The notes under the pieces: generated by a model
The model's database searches: none
The model's input: only the letters and a program-made list of their open reading frames with translations
What the model was told of the DNA's origin: nothing
In this document: positions 25,401 through 37,873 of the stretch, piece by piece
How the letters are laid out: each line of letters begins with the position of its first letter
How positions within the stretch are numbered: the first letter of the stretch is position 1
Assembly (NCBI RefSeq): GCF_030272615.1
Contig: NC_081409.1
Coordinates: 912,763,840 to 912,827,839, forward strand
DNA from: Cryptomeria japonica
Lineage: Eukaryota > Streptophyta > Pinopsida > Cupressales > Cupressaceae
Direction of reading: 5' to 3'
DNA length: 64,000 nt
Program-made: the position numbers and the translations under genes

Positions 25401-26754
25401 TTTTGTGAATTCTTACACAAAAAATTAAATTTAAATTACTAAAAATATTAATTTAATTTATATGAAACATTTTTTGAAAGCCCATTTCATAGATAGCTTA
25501 CAGTCATTTTAGTTCATAAAACAATATTTGAGTGAGGGTTTTAATGACAATCCCCTTGTCATTTATGTGCTTCCATATTTTTCACATATACTTATTGCTT
25601 ACAACTACATCATCACAAAAAATAAATCATACTAATTTTAAAGCCACTCGTGATTATTCATTATTCTAAATATACATTTTAAAAAACACTAATATAACTC
25701 TTTAATATATTGAGTAGTATTATTTTTTTTAATTTTTAATATTTTTAAAATGTACATTTATAAATGATGGTTGCTTTTTTGCTTTCTAACTATTTCTTTC
25801 ATCGTGATGATGGATCATGTAGTATGATCCCAATATGTTGATGATGAAGAGTATTATACACAACTCACAGCCAAAAATAACAAATTTCTACTTATTTAAT
25901 TTTTTAGCATGTTTCAATTTCAAATCTTCATATTGCTGATTGGAAGGAAAAAAAAATTCAATCATTGCTTAAGAGGTATAGTTCCATGGCATGAACTAAT
26001 AATAAAGCCAAGAACACATGATTGTAATCAAGCAAATTTCTTCAAATATTCAAATATAATAAAATAAAAAGAAAGCATCCTAAACAAATATTTAAAAATC
26101 AACCCAAGTTTCACATGATTCTAGTGAAATACACTGCAAATGATATTATATAAATAACACAACTTGACACCATCCCATTACTTAAATATTGAAAACCCCA
26201 ATAGCATGAATGTGAAGAGAATTTGGGGTATAATTTTCCAAACATTTTGTCGACTGACTCGAAATCCAACAATGCAACATGTTAGACTAATCCAACATAA
26301 ATTTTCCATCGTCCAATGCGGCCTCAACCGAAAGAAACACTCACATACCATCTCAATGCTAGATCGAAACTTAGCAAGGTCATTATGAATGAAGGGTTGC
26401 ACTGCAACATAGTTCCTGCCAAATGTTGGCAGAGTGGTTTTGGATAATAGGGGATCTTCAATGAAAACCATAACTATTACTAAATAAGCATTGTAGTTCT
26501 TGAGAAAAATGAAAAAAAAAAAACTTAAAATAAACTGATTCATATTATTATTGTTTCAAAAGAACAAAACTTGTATGCTCAAGCACTAGAAAAAATAGGA
26601 TGCTACCGTTCCATGTATGAAGAGGTTAACTTGTCGATGCCAAAACATGAGTCCAACAGGACTCAACAAACAATAAACCATCAAAGTTGTGCCTAAGATA
26701 GGTAAAATCTCCCTGTTTCCATATTTGTAGGTGAAAATTCCACTATTAGGATAG
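22479..26754. other. No intact gene; LTR-like fragment and G/C-rich patch inside
   Basis: The ATGCAA-rich array continues to about 22600. At 23978-24015 ACGTGGTTCACCCAAACTCG followed by GGCTACATCCAC is a block widely seen in degraded plant retrotransposon LTRs. At 24245-24350 lies an isolated C/G-rich patch (CCCCGCAAGGGGCGCTACCC). Element ends were not identified. The stretch at 24400-26160 is very A/T-rich and featureless. An open minus-strand frame at 26178-26543 has no recognised domain. Confidence 0.5.
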
Positions 26755-26954
26755 GAACTAATAGGAATTGACGAGTGCAATGGGCTGCTGGTAAAAATGT
26801 TTAAAGCATCTACACACCTTTTAAGAATTTGAAGAGATCAGAAAATACCTAACTTTTTTATATCACAAGGTATTTTAGAAAAATGTTAAAAAAACAACTC
26901 TTTTTAAAACTTGACCTTACATAATAACTCCTTTGAAACTTAAATATAGACTTC

Positions 26955-27770
26955 ACATAATATTTGTGTTGATGAAACCACATTATCATCTTGCAAAGAT
27001 TGACCCATATCAAAGCGATACAATGTAACGTGTGTGGTTGAATCCCGAAAAGTGGAGACATAAAAGCAAATGTCAAGATTTTCATTCGCATTGACATGTT
27101 AAGAGGTAGACTTATATCAAATTGACAATTAATAGAATATTGCTCATTCCCTGAGGTTATTATAATATTCATGACCTTTTGGATTCATGGATACAAAAAT
27201 TGGAAAAGGAATGAGAATATTATACATTGACTATGTAAAGAATGAAGGAAAATGTCATATGTACTATGAATGAGCCTTGACCATTAGATGGAAAATATAT
27301 AGCCATCTACTCCCATTGTGGACATTAAACCATCTTAATCGCAATTTGTTGATAGAATAATAACCATCTCATGTGAAAGCTATATAAAGTTAAATAGTTA
27401 AACTTTCCCTACTGTATATAAAAAAATAATTAAGGTTGATCAATTTGTCATGACAACTAGTTCAAATAGAGGTCACCTTATAACAATAGTAGTGATTCCA
27501 TAAAAATATCTCTAGTGCCTCTATCCATGGTATTCACTACACTTTTGGATTTGTGGGTTCATTGCCATCTATATACAAAAAATGGAAAAGGAATGCAATA
27601 AATTACATTGGCTGTGTAAAGAATGACATTGAAACAAAGCAAAATGCAATATGTACCTTGAATGAGCCTTGACCATGAGATCGAAAATTCGTAGCCATCT
27701 ACTCCCATTGTGAACATTAACCCAACATCTTCCTTTACAATGCAAGCATATTGAAATTTGTAGAATAGAA
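26955..27770 (-). pseudogene. GH1 beta-glucosidase gene fragments, copy A
   Basis: Right to left on the minus strand: an exon reading KEDVGLMFTMGVDGYEFSIS then WSRLIQ (about 27765-27660), matching the GH1 block YKEDVxLMxxMGxDAYRFSISWSRL and ending at a possible GTACAT donor. Next comes MNPKGHEYYNNL (about 27200-27150), matching VNPKGLQYYNNLI, then VTLYRFDMGQSLQDDN (about 27040-26970), matching HVTLYHFDLPQSLQDEYG. Between these, at 27240-27420, lies a second, more decayed copy of the first exon. Functional GH1 enzymes hydrolyse beta-glucosides of defence compounds or cell-wall material. The TFNEP acid/base motif and the ITENG nucleophile exon were not found. This is clearly a relic. Confidence 0.78.
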
Positions 27771-28079
27771 TGATAATAATCTCTCAAATGACAACTACAT
27801 ATAAACAGCTCAAATTTCTTTTTATATAGAAAAAAATGGATAATCGATTCGTCATGATAGCCAGTTAAAACCAAAGTCACCTTGTAATAATGGTATAACT
27901 TATTTCAATTTGTGGCATCTTTCCTACTAAGTCATTTGACTTGTTTACACTTGAGAAATTTTCCACATTACATGTAGTGGCACTAAACCCATATGGGTCA
28001 TTTGTTTCAAGACCATTAGCTGTCCCATTTCCTGTTAGGGGAACACATAATTTTGTTTCTTTATGTGCACAATGCAAGG

Positions 28080-30300
28080 ATATATAAATTAGGTATACAT
28101 CTTTTTTTATAAAATGGATTGGGTGATTCTAGAGAGGAAACCACCACAACACAATAACAAAAAATGGGTATTTTTTCATTTACCTTCACACAAATCAGCC
28201 ACTTAGAAATCTTGTAGAGGATATGAATCTGAGGCACTAATGGCTAGCATTGTTGATACCTATAAAAGCCATCTTATTGCAACTTTTACAGGAATACTGA
28301 AGTTCTTCATCTCTAGAACTATAAAGTGTTGTAAGATAGCCATAAATCAACAATGGAGCTTGGTATGAATTGGAAATTATGTCAAAAGACTAAGGTAGAA
28401 GGTATTTATGGTATGAGAAGCCAAAATTTCTACAAAAATAAGTATTGATCATAAAATCTACAATAACCACTATATACTTTTTCTACCCATGTTTGTGGGA
28501 AAAAATTAGAAAAATCGTTTGTTTAGATTAATTCATAAGATCTTGTCAGTGGACATCAACAGGAGAAGGATCCATTTTAGATGTTTCAATTGCCAAAAGA
28601 ATCTTTGAGGTCAAATCATTTACTTTTCTTATTATCAATTCATGTTTATATAAGCAATAGAAACAAGAATTCACAATTTTTCAACTATAGAACAAAATGT
28701 CATCAATTAGATCGCTTACAAAGTTACAATGCTTACATTAGCCTAGCAGTGGTTGAGAATTAATAATTTCCTGTCTTAAGAAGAAAAGTTTAGGAACAAA
28801 ACCGCTTGCATGCTTACATTGCCTGTGTGGCTGAACATGTGGGAAAAACCGGGGGAGAAGTCTTCAAGCCTCAATTAAAGCACTAACTGTCCCATATAGG
28901 TATTGGATAATTAAAAAGTATTTAGCTTCCAATACAACATGCTTGCCAGGAACAAAATCAATCATTTAACACTTTCTTTTGTGAACAAATATTCACGCTT
29001 TTAACAAGGATAAAAGTTTCAAATCCAAAAACTTGTAGCTGCCAAAAAAATTGATTCTTCTCCATGCAATTATGAATAATTATATAGAAAAAATAGAATT
29101 CATGCTATGATAATAAGAATATATTAACCACTTAGAGAATAATCATGTGATTGAGAAGGTGGCATGAAATTTTCATGTTATGTACAATGATTTGAGTGGT
29201 AGTGTGGGCACTATTATCGTCCTAATTGACTACAATGCAAAGGAGGAAAGTATAGAGAAGATTGGTTCACTCATATGCAACAATGAATTGCTCTACAATG
29301 ACAACAACTCTTTATTTGAGACAAGAATTAGCTATTCGTTATGGGATTCCTTCTTTTTTAAAATTGTAGAAATCAAAGAAACAGGTTAATTCAATTTTTC
29401 TATGTGAAAAGTTCCAAGAGCAAATATAACTCGAGTATATGCAAAGTCATTTAGCAGATTCTTGCAATTGACTAGATATGGCTACCTGTATTCTTTCTGT
29501 TTTACTTGTGGTTGATGGTGTTTGAATTCCACATGGGCTATTGCACTTGTGCTAGCTGAGCAGAGAAAGAAAGATGACTATGTTACAAGAAGTGATGAAA
29601 GAAATTCCATAAATGAAGGAAACGGGTAAGCCAATTGCAAAATTCCCAAACAATCAAACTTACCTATCTCGTACTCTATAGAAAATTGGGGGTACAACAC
29701 TATATTCTTTGCAGGGGAGACTTGATATAAGATGTCCTACTTAAGTGTGGTTTAAGGTTTGCACTTGGAGCCTAACCAGACTTGAAATAAGGTGTCCTAC
29801 TGTGGTTTAAGGTTTACACTTGGAGCCTGATCAGCTCAAATCCAATAAATGTATTACATCATCTTTACTTTATTCTCCGAGCACTATGGCTAGAGTAGCA
29901 CCTTTACTCAATACCTTCTATTTTATCTCCAAAAGTGCCAGGTACAAGGAAAAATAATATGAAAACTCAATAACATGGTAAAGGTACACAATCATAATTT
30001 CGTACTTTAGGGTTAACATAACAATAAAAGGGGAATTCACTACAACATGACAAATACAACAATAAATAAACCGTCTTCAAATATGCCGGCCCATGAGTTC
30101 CTTCAAGAGAACATGTACATGAAAATGACTACTAAATAGGACACAGGATAAATGACTTGCCTAAAAAAATTGAAGCTATTAATATAATGAAAAAAAGAGG
30201 AATCACCATGGCATCAACGAGCTTCTCAAATGGTATCCTCATTGTAAATATGCCTTCAATAAAGTACCCAAATCCAAATTAGAAAATAAAATAAAACAAA
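28080..30300. other. Copy A filler: no intact gene
   Basis: Part of the duplicated segment. The block 29390-29620 recurs in copy B at 48410-48590 and in part at 49360-49510. Its open frames (for example 29180-29389 plus) have no recognised domain. Confidence 0.5.
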
Positions 30301-32339
30301 ACACTGATCACAAAATAGTTTTGACACAATAATAATTGTTCTGATATATCATATAACTGCAATCTCTGCAAATGTAAGCTTGATTGCAAGAGACTTTGAC
30401 TGTATATCTTACAGGCTTCTTACATTTGTGTTATGTGAAAAAAGACGCACCACCATTGGCGAATGCAGAGCTGAGGGCATATTTATTTGTCAGCCATGTC
30501 CTATAAAATCGTGTGTTGGTATCTGGGAATGTATCTTCCAACCACCCGCAATGCCAAAATACTTTGCATGAGTAAATTAGATAAAAAATATATAAGTTGT
30601 GAGTAAATGAGGACTGATCCATTATCAGCCATCCCTTTAATTCTAGCAAACTAGCCTCAACCTTCCTACTAAACTGGAGAAGCATCTCCTTATTTAACTT
30701 CAACGTACCAGTTATAACTAACAAATTGGAGAATCGTCTCCTTATTTAACTCCAATGTGGACTGGTAAACAACTCTTAGCTCAATCCACACCTAAATTAT
30801 CTCCTAAAGCTACTTCTAAGAGATAGTTGACTTCTACGTGACTGTAAAGTCACAGTAGTTACAACAGTTAAAGAGTTGTTATAGAATAATTTGCATCACA
30901 AAGACTACACACTAATAACTGTAGTAGGGCCAGTTTGCAATGTTAGAGAGATTATGTAATGTATTTTTTTCCTGGTGTCTTCCACCAAATATCTCATTTA
31001 AATTCGAAAAAGAGGAGTAAATTGTCTCTGCCATTCACATTTGTAAATAAAGCTGCATATTAATTGAAATTGTAACAGGTGCAAGTACGTCCAGGGTAGT
31101 CAAGGAAATGACTCTTGAAGAGTGAAGGGATGAATAACGATAAATTTTCCAGTCTGTAGTTGAATCGCCATGGCATTGAGTTTGTAAGGGTGCGAATGAG
31201 ACTGGGGATGCTCTCAAGAGAAAGAGAGTCTGATAAACAAGTATGGCTTTGACAATATACTAATAAATTTACGACGGCTTACATGCTTCAGTAAATTAAA
31301 TCTGTTTTTTGTGAAATCAAATCCAATTTCCTAGTGAACTAATTCCAGATTTGGACTCCAAACCTCTGACCCATAAGGAACACTATGGTGAATAGTTATG
31401 TTGAAGAGTCATAACTTTGTAGGGGTATTCTAGAAATGTACCTGAAAACATCGGCCCTCCAATACTCAAGGGAAGAATATTCTTTGCAAAATTCATGATT
31501 GAGAAGAGCATGTTTTAGATTACTTCATAGACTAACCTTTGTCAGAAAAATAAGACTTGGAAATATGTAATGACACACCTTTGTTTTCCTACAATTTTTT
31601 TCCCAACACCCACAAGTTCTTTGGTCTTTTAACATGCCATCATTTTGTCAAACAGTTTACTTGTTTTGAACTAAGAGTGTTTCTTTGTAGTATCTAAAGC
31701 AAGAGTTACGATTCTAACCTTTCATTGCATTGAACTGCAGAGGCTCCGAATTCTACGTCCAAGAAGTCCTGCAACAGAACTCACGTCCCCTCTTCTTTCC
31801 CTGCTTGTCCCAAAAAAAGAGTGAAAACTGCCTTGTCTGATCATAAGCTCTGGCCCAAACTATCACATGCCAGCAAGAAAATAAAAAAGCGATGTCCTAG
31901 CCATGAGATCAGTATGATTGGTAAACCATCCACCGAGCTTCAGCTCTCCGCTTTTGTTTTTTATGCAACTACCGTGATACGCATGTATGCAAAATGTGGC
32001 ATCAATTCCAATCTGTCTGGTCTATCCTCTGCATTTCCTAATTCGAATGATTACAATTGACGTAGAACCCAAACAAGTATTCCTAATTTCAAATGATTAA
32101 AAACAAAAAATCCCTCCACAAAATTCAGGGGCAGAACAAAATCAAAAGAGGTAAATATTTAGAAAGTTTGTAAATCCGTTCGAATGAGGGAAAAAATAAC
32201 CAACGAAATTTGCTTGAAGGGCTATTGTATGTAACACAGAATTCAAATATGTAACTGTTGAAGGATCAAGCAGAAACCAGAAATTTGATTTTCTTTTACT
32301 TACTAGTAAGGGAGCGAAGTGTTTGATAGAATGCCTCGG

Positions 32340-32650
32340 CCAAATGTTCAGATAACAAAGAATCAGAAGAATCATTGCATACCTCAGTACTGTAATCGAT
32401 CAGGAAGGCTTCCATAGGAGTCCCCATCGTCCAACAGTGCCCTGTTTTTCTTCTTCGACAAATTCCAACAACTGCTACTTCTTCCCAACTGACAGTTCCT
32501 AGTCTAATTCTGATTCGCATCCCCATTCTCTTCTCTTCCAAAACAATATGACAATCCCCAACAAAGTTTACCTTAACCAGCACCGAACAGCCCCAATTCT
32601 CAAAAGGGTTCCTGATTCTTGTTGCTCCCATTCTTGAATCCAGCCCACCA
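32340..32650 (-). pseudogene. Conserved exon-like segment of unknown protein, copy A
   Basis: On the minus strand it reads RIRNPFENWG, then LGTVSWEEVAVVGICRRR, then GHCWTMGTPMEAFLIDYSTE and ends at a possible donor GAG/GTATGC. Copy B at 51360-51640 keeps the same frame in pieces (RIRNPFENWDAVEEE, LGTINWEEVAVVRICRRR, MGTSVTAFLINY). Conservation of the peptide between copies argues for a former coding exon. I do not recognise the family. Confidence 0.5.
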
Positions 32651-32665
32651 TCCAAAATGGCCAAT

Positions 32666-32817
32666 AATGCAAACCCACCATTGGTTCCATGGCCTACACC
32701 AGAAAACAACACTGACCCAGTATCACAACCATTGCCCAAACAATGCAAACCCACCATTGGTTCCATGGCCTACACCAGAAAACAACACTGACCCAGTATC
32801 ACAAACATTGCCCAAAC
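32666..32817 (+). repeat. Perfect-looking tandem repeat, 2 x 76 bp
   Basis: AATGCAAACCCACCATTGG starts at 32666 and again at 32742. The two units are almost identical, one A/C difference being visible near the end, which points to a recent tandem duplication inside an otherwise old segment. Confidence 0.88.
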
Positions 32818-32993
32818 AAGAAAATAATCCAAACCCAAACAAGTAACCAATCATGGTCAATAAAACACAAACCCTTACCATGGGATGACCTCATAGCTAC
32901 TAGGCCTAACTGGAATTATTCTGTTACCGATTAAACAATCATCTCCCCAGTGAAAAGTAACAAGGCGTCCATGCTCCCCCACGACCGACTCCT

Positions 32994-33108
32994 GGAAAAA
33001 TCATCCAAAAGGCCACCAGATTCTCCCCCTTTTCCAAAACCTGGTACAACGCCATGTACAGGTTTTGGATAAGTGGGAGAATCTGGTGGGCTTTTGGAGG
33101 ATTTTTCC
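32994..33108. repeat. Long near-perfect hairpin, 53-54 bp arms with 8-base loop
   Basis: Arm 32994-33047 starts GGAAAAATCATCCAAAAGG and ends CCAAAACCTGGTAC. Arm 33056-33108 is its reverse complement apart from about four substitutions and one extra base. The loop is AACGCCAT. Size and mismatch density fit an inverted duplication, a fold-back element or a young microRNA-type precursor. Confidence 0.88.
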
Positions 33109-33119
33109 ATTTCTTGACG

Positions 33120-34772
33120 TCCCACAGAAAATTCTTCTCAAAGTTTTAAAAAAAGAGGCATTTATTATTTCAAAAAGGTCAAAAATGCAATTAGCGCCTT
33201 GCCTTTTAAAGCAGAGACTAATGTTTCAATGCACCATTTTTTAATTAATCTATTACAAAACTTTAATTTTTTCTTGTTTTTTCTTTAATCTACACCACTT
33301 GAGACTACTTTTGGAGCAGTTAACACTCAGCTCACAGCAGTTCCACCCCCTTGCATGCTTTTTCATCAAATTCAACAGCAAAAAGTTTCATCATGCAAGA
33401 TAGAATCAATAAAGACGCAGTTGGAGCTCAGTTCGAGGGCACCGTCTATGCAACCATTATGCACCACTTAACTAAATTTCAAACTGCAGTTTAGTTCCAG
33501 TTGGACGTGTCTCAAGGGCAACTCCAGTTTAACTCAGTTAACAGCAGTTTAATTAGAATTTTTTTGCCGATCAAACATCCACAGCAGTTCGATGAAGAAA
33601 AATCAGAAAGAAGAGACTTTTGGATCGAGTGCTAGTTTTTATTTTTCTTGTTTCTGTTTCAATAAAGATTTTATTTTGGAATGTAAAGATTTTGTTTAAC
33701 TTTCAAAATTAAATTTTCTAATATTGATTATCAAAACCATGTAATTACACTACTTAATTCAAATAAAAGCAAATTAAAAATTATTTATGTTTATTAACTA
33801 AAAAAACAAAATAAAATATTGTCAATTATTAAACTCAAAATAAATAAATAAATAACTTCATTTCAATATAAGCCCCGAAACCTTATATCTAGATTGACAA
33901 TCTTAATTTAGCCTTAATATAGACTATAAATTATAAACACGGAACATTTTATAAAATTATAAATCCTAAATCAACTAGACATGAACTCTAATTACACTAT
34001 TTAATTCAAATAAAACTGAATTAAAAATTGTGTATGCTATTAACTAACAAAACATTTAAAATGAAATTTCAACCAATGAAGATAAATGGAGTACATGTAT
34101 GTAAGTTCATTTGAAATCAATGTGAATTTGATTGTTTAGTTTTTTTTTGTTATATTCCACACTTTCAAACCTTTCCATTTTTTATTGTACCGCATTACAT
34201 ATTTTATAACTAAAAAAACATTTTCAACCATCAACAAGCTGATAAAGTACTAACTACACACAATTGTAAAACTTATATAGGATTACAACCTTCAAAATAC
34301 AAACCAAGATATAATATAAAATAATCTTGGCTTATTTGATGCTCACATAGAATAATCACTAAGTTATAATACTATATCATAATAACATGTCGAAATTTAA
34401 TCTACTAATAATATTAGAATGCAGAGTTGTTAAAGATGAAATGCTCGTTCTTTTTCTTGTTTGTAGAAAAAATTAGAATGGTTTGGAAGTGTCCACTATT
34501 TTGATGCTCCAACTAAACACATTTTTGTTGTTTTATTTGTCAAAAGGTTCTGTGTTAGGGGCGAACGTGTTAAGAGCTATAAAATGCAGCGAGTTGCTTG
34601 CTTTTTTAACTTTGCAATTGTTTGAATGCGTCACATTTCTAGTGTTATGAAAAAGGAAAACGCGGCTTGTTCTACCAAGCACGAGCAACATCTGTAATTT
34701 TTGAATAACGCACATATGTATACACATAAATGTACAAACATGTCTATATCTATACTAGCACACGCCAAACCC

Positions 34773-34775
<3 letters not shown>
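33120..34775. other. No supported gene
   Basis: A/T-rich from 33600 onward with no domain-bearing frame and no paired repeats seen. Confidence 0.6.

Positions 34776-34835
<60 letters not shown>
34776..34835. repeat. (TG)30 microsatellite
   Basis: Sixty bases of uninterrupted TG. A likely length-variable marker, and the source of poly-Cys/Val and poly-Thr/His frames on the two strands. Confidence 0.97.
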
Positions 34836-34838
<3 letters not shown>

Positions 34839-34869
34839 ATGAAGCAATACACACACAAACACACATATA

Positions 34870-35714
34870 TAGAAAAGGTGATGCAGATGATCCTCTGACC
34901 CTGCAATTCAACAAACATGTCCTCTGCAATACAGAGGAAAAAGACAGAATAAAACAAAGACAAAAGAAACTATGAAAATATTATGCTCTGTTTCCATTAT
35001 TCTCAGTTGCTCATTAGATCAAAACCCTAACGGTCTCTAACCCTAACGCGATGGTATGCGTATATTCTGGCTCCAAAATAGGCAAATATTCGACATTGGC
35101 TAAAGCTATTCTGGCTACATATAGAGGCAAACAAGAAATGCAAACAAACAATGCAAACCTTGATGATTTTAAACAAAATCCAAACCGAAACAGGAAAAAT
35201 ACGAGTTATAGAGGCGGATTTCAACATACCTCATGCCCAACACAACACAGAAAACTGCAGTCCCAGAAATCTGCCCTCAACCATTGTGAAATCGGACGCC
35301 CTTCAACAATGAGCCATAATAGATGCAACCTACTTCAACAAGGAGCTCTTCAACAATAATGTTTTCATTCGTGCATTAGTCTTCCTTTTTCCACGTTAGG
35401 CAGATAAAAAAGGCGCCATGTTTGTTATTGTCTGATGAAGGTACATTTTTCCTGTGTCATTTTGTGTTCTATCTGTGAAAATTATTAATCATTTTGCAGC
35501 ATGGTCGTGTCAGGATACCAAGGTTCGTTGTTTGTGGGTTGGCTGGGTGAAGAAGATCTAGAAAAGGTGATGCATATGATACCTTGACCCTGCAATTCAA
35601 CAAACATGTCCTCTGCAATACCTAGGAAAAAGACAGAATAAAACAAAGACAAAAGAAACTATGGAAATATTATGCTTTGTTTCCATTATTCTCAGCTTCT
35701 CATTAGATCAAAAA
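34870..35714 (+). repeat. Pair of 155-bp direct repeats 690 bp apart
   Basis: Copies at 34870-35024 and 35559-35714 start TAGAAAAGGTGATGCA and end CTCATTAGATCAAAA with only a few differences. The spacing resembles a small terminal-repeat retrotransposon (TRIM), but the repeats lack TG...CA ends and no primer site follows the first, so a simple local duplication is equally possible. Confidence 0.75.
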
Positions 35715-36152
35715 AAGAAAACCTCTACTCTCCTCGTTAACAACATTCCTCTTTATTCCACAAAAGCCCCTAATCAAATCCTACAATTTAGTGCCATGTA
35801 ACAATAGTCTAAAACCGTTATCAGTTCCTACGAACACTACAAAGTAACAACGGTCCATAACAGATCAATCACATCTAACTTAACTCCAACGAAGATTACA
35901 AACGAACAACAGATCAACTCCTAATTGTCAGCAAACAATAGATCAACTCCTAAATAAGAGCAGGTCACACACAGTCAAGGAATGGTTGCATCAACCAATC
36001 AACAACCTAATTTTGAGGAGTTTGTTTGCATCAAAAGGCAAACCATAATGATTTTAAACACAAAATGCAAACCATAACATGTAAATGAGGTCAAGACCAC
36101 GTAAAAGAAGCTCAATTTGAAACATAACATTTTACATGACTTTCTCTTTCAT

Positions 36153-36475
36153 GTAGCTATTAGGTGCCTGCCACATGTATTTGCATATATATTTATTCTC
36201 GGACATGTATGTTGATGCATGTCGTTGGTATGATAGGTCCGTTTTGGAGCCAAAATAGATGTGTCCCATGTATGTTGATGCATGTCGTTGGTACAATCGC
36301 ATTTTCAAGTCAGAATAGACATGTCCGACACAAGTTGGACGCACCTAATCTCACTCGAAAACTCAAAATAAACATATATGCAAATATATGTGGGAGGCAC
36401 CTAATAGCTACGTGCATTTTGGCTCAACAATGGACCTATTGTACCAACGACATGCATCAACATACATTTTTGAGA
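36153..36475. repeat. Cluster of tandem and inverted repeat blocks
   Basis: A block (TAGCTATTAGGTGCCTGCCA, about 36155-36200) is followed by two tandem ATGTTGATGCATGTCGTTGG units (near 36207 and 36273). Inverted copies of the first block lie at 36366-36412 and of the second at 36444-36472. The inverted blocks are in an order that does not make one simple hairpin, so there was rearrangement after inversion. Confidence 0.7.
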
Positions 36476-37873
36476 CATGCATACCATGCCAACTTGTCAT
36501 GGCGCTCGGACCCACGGTATGTGATGTGGAGTTGATGTCGAGTTGTCGGTTTCACTCCTTGGGGCCCACGCAAAATTATGTGGACATGCCGAAGGACGGT
36601 CGCGACATACTTCGTGGTTACCGATGGTTTATTGTGCATAGCACACACATTAAAAGCTTGCAAATGAAGGAACCACATTTAGACGACATCCCAATAGGAA
36701 GAAGAGGTTGCAGGCTCCAAAACTTGGTACGTTTGTCAGAGAAAAGACTAACAGGAAAGTCAAGTTAGCCTCACAGTGGGATGCCTCTATTGTGGCTGCA
36801 AAAAACAGTATGGGGCAACTAACACCCCATGTTTGTGGTAGGTTTTAAATCGTAGGTTTTGCATTCGATGGCTACTTTTGTCTAACACTGCGCTGTCAGT
36901 CTGTACGATTTGTCTATTTTAGAGCCAGAATAGACACAACCTCTCGAAGCACTGATCATGTACGATTTGCGATTTAATGTAGCTAAAAGCGGTAAAGCCA
37001 AAGGCTAACATGTGATGCAATTTACAATAACAAGGCTTGTTGGGAAGGTAAAGCCACTTGGTGTTGGAGTTGGAGTTAGTCAATAACAAGGCTCCAAAAT
37101 AGACAAATCCTACTGCATGTTAGTGACATGTTATTCAATCGCAGTCAGTGAAAGTAAAATATATGGTAAAAAATGTGTGACTAAGCTATGTGTTAGTTGC
37201 ACCATAGTGTTGATTTCGAGTCGAAATAGAGGCGTTTGTCCTTGAGCGCATAACAACAGTACCAAAATAGGTGGCTGATATACACACCTCTGGCACTATG
37301 GCAAATTGACACATATAATTTAGGTGATATATATTACTTAGTGGTAGTTTATATTGAATGTTAAACTGCATTTTCATATATGAACATGTAGGTTCCTTTT
37401 ATGTCTTTTGAAATGCATTTACTTCCCAATGTAGGTTCCTTTTATGTCTTTTGAAATGCATTTAAAAGGAGTTGCAGTATACTCTGTGATACTGGATGGA
37501 TTTTTTCTCTCATGTGTGAGTATGTCAATTGCCAGAGGGGATGTGAAAGTGGAGAGGATTGCCAGAGGGGGCATGAAAGCCTTTTCTTATGAAGAAAGGC
37601 CATGCATGGCACAACCTCTATATCTACTCTGTCACTGGATGGCAGGGGGTTCTGAGAGAGAGCTCGCAGAGGAATGAAAAAGGAACATGTCTGGGTAGGG
37701 AGTGGCAGAAATCCATCCATGTAGTTGCATGGAAGTTGCAACCCCTCCCCAACATGTTATGTTTCACCCCTAACTCCCCCTCCCATTGCCTCTAATCCTG
37801 GGCATGAAGGTTGAAGCTCCTCCTCTAGTTTAGACGCGACTTTTCTTCTTCACAGGACCTCGTTTCCTTTCCT

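Larger units (their letters stand above)
26755..32830. repeat. Segmental duplication, copy A (sister at 47307-53110)
   Basis: Shares long collinear blocks with 47307-53110: 26755-27870 with 47307-48370; 29390-29600 with 48410-48590; 30310-30490 with 48590-48765; 30505-30600 with about 49280-49600; 32340-32690 with about 51240-51640 and then 53033-53110. The orientation is the same and the copies are about 20.6 kb apart. Many indels separate them, including a 1.4-kb insertion present only in copy B. Both copies carry GH1 gene fragments on the minus strand. Confidence 0.8.

Noticed and set aside
26178-26543. 121-codon minus-strand frame as a conserved gene
   Set aside because: No recognisable domain, not seen in copy B, and it lies just outside the duplicated segment.
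34631-34975. Open frames with long Cys/Val or Thr/His runs
   Set aside because: Translations of the (TG)30 microsatellite.
34870-35714. Confident TRIM element
   Set aside because: No TG...CA termini, primer site or polypurine tract at the repeat borders; kept only as a direct repeat.
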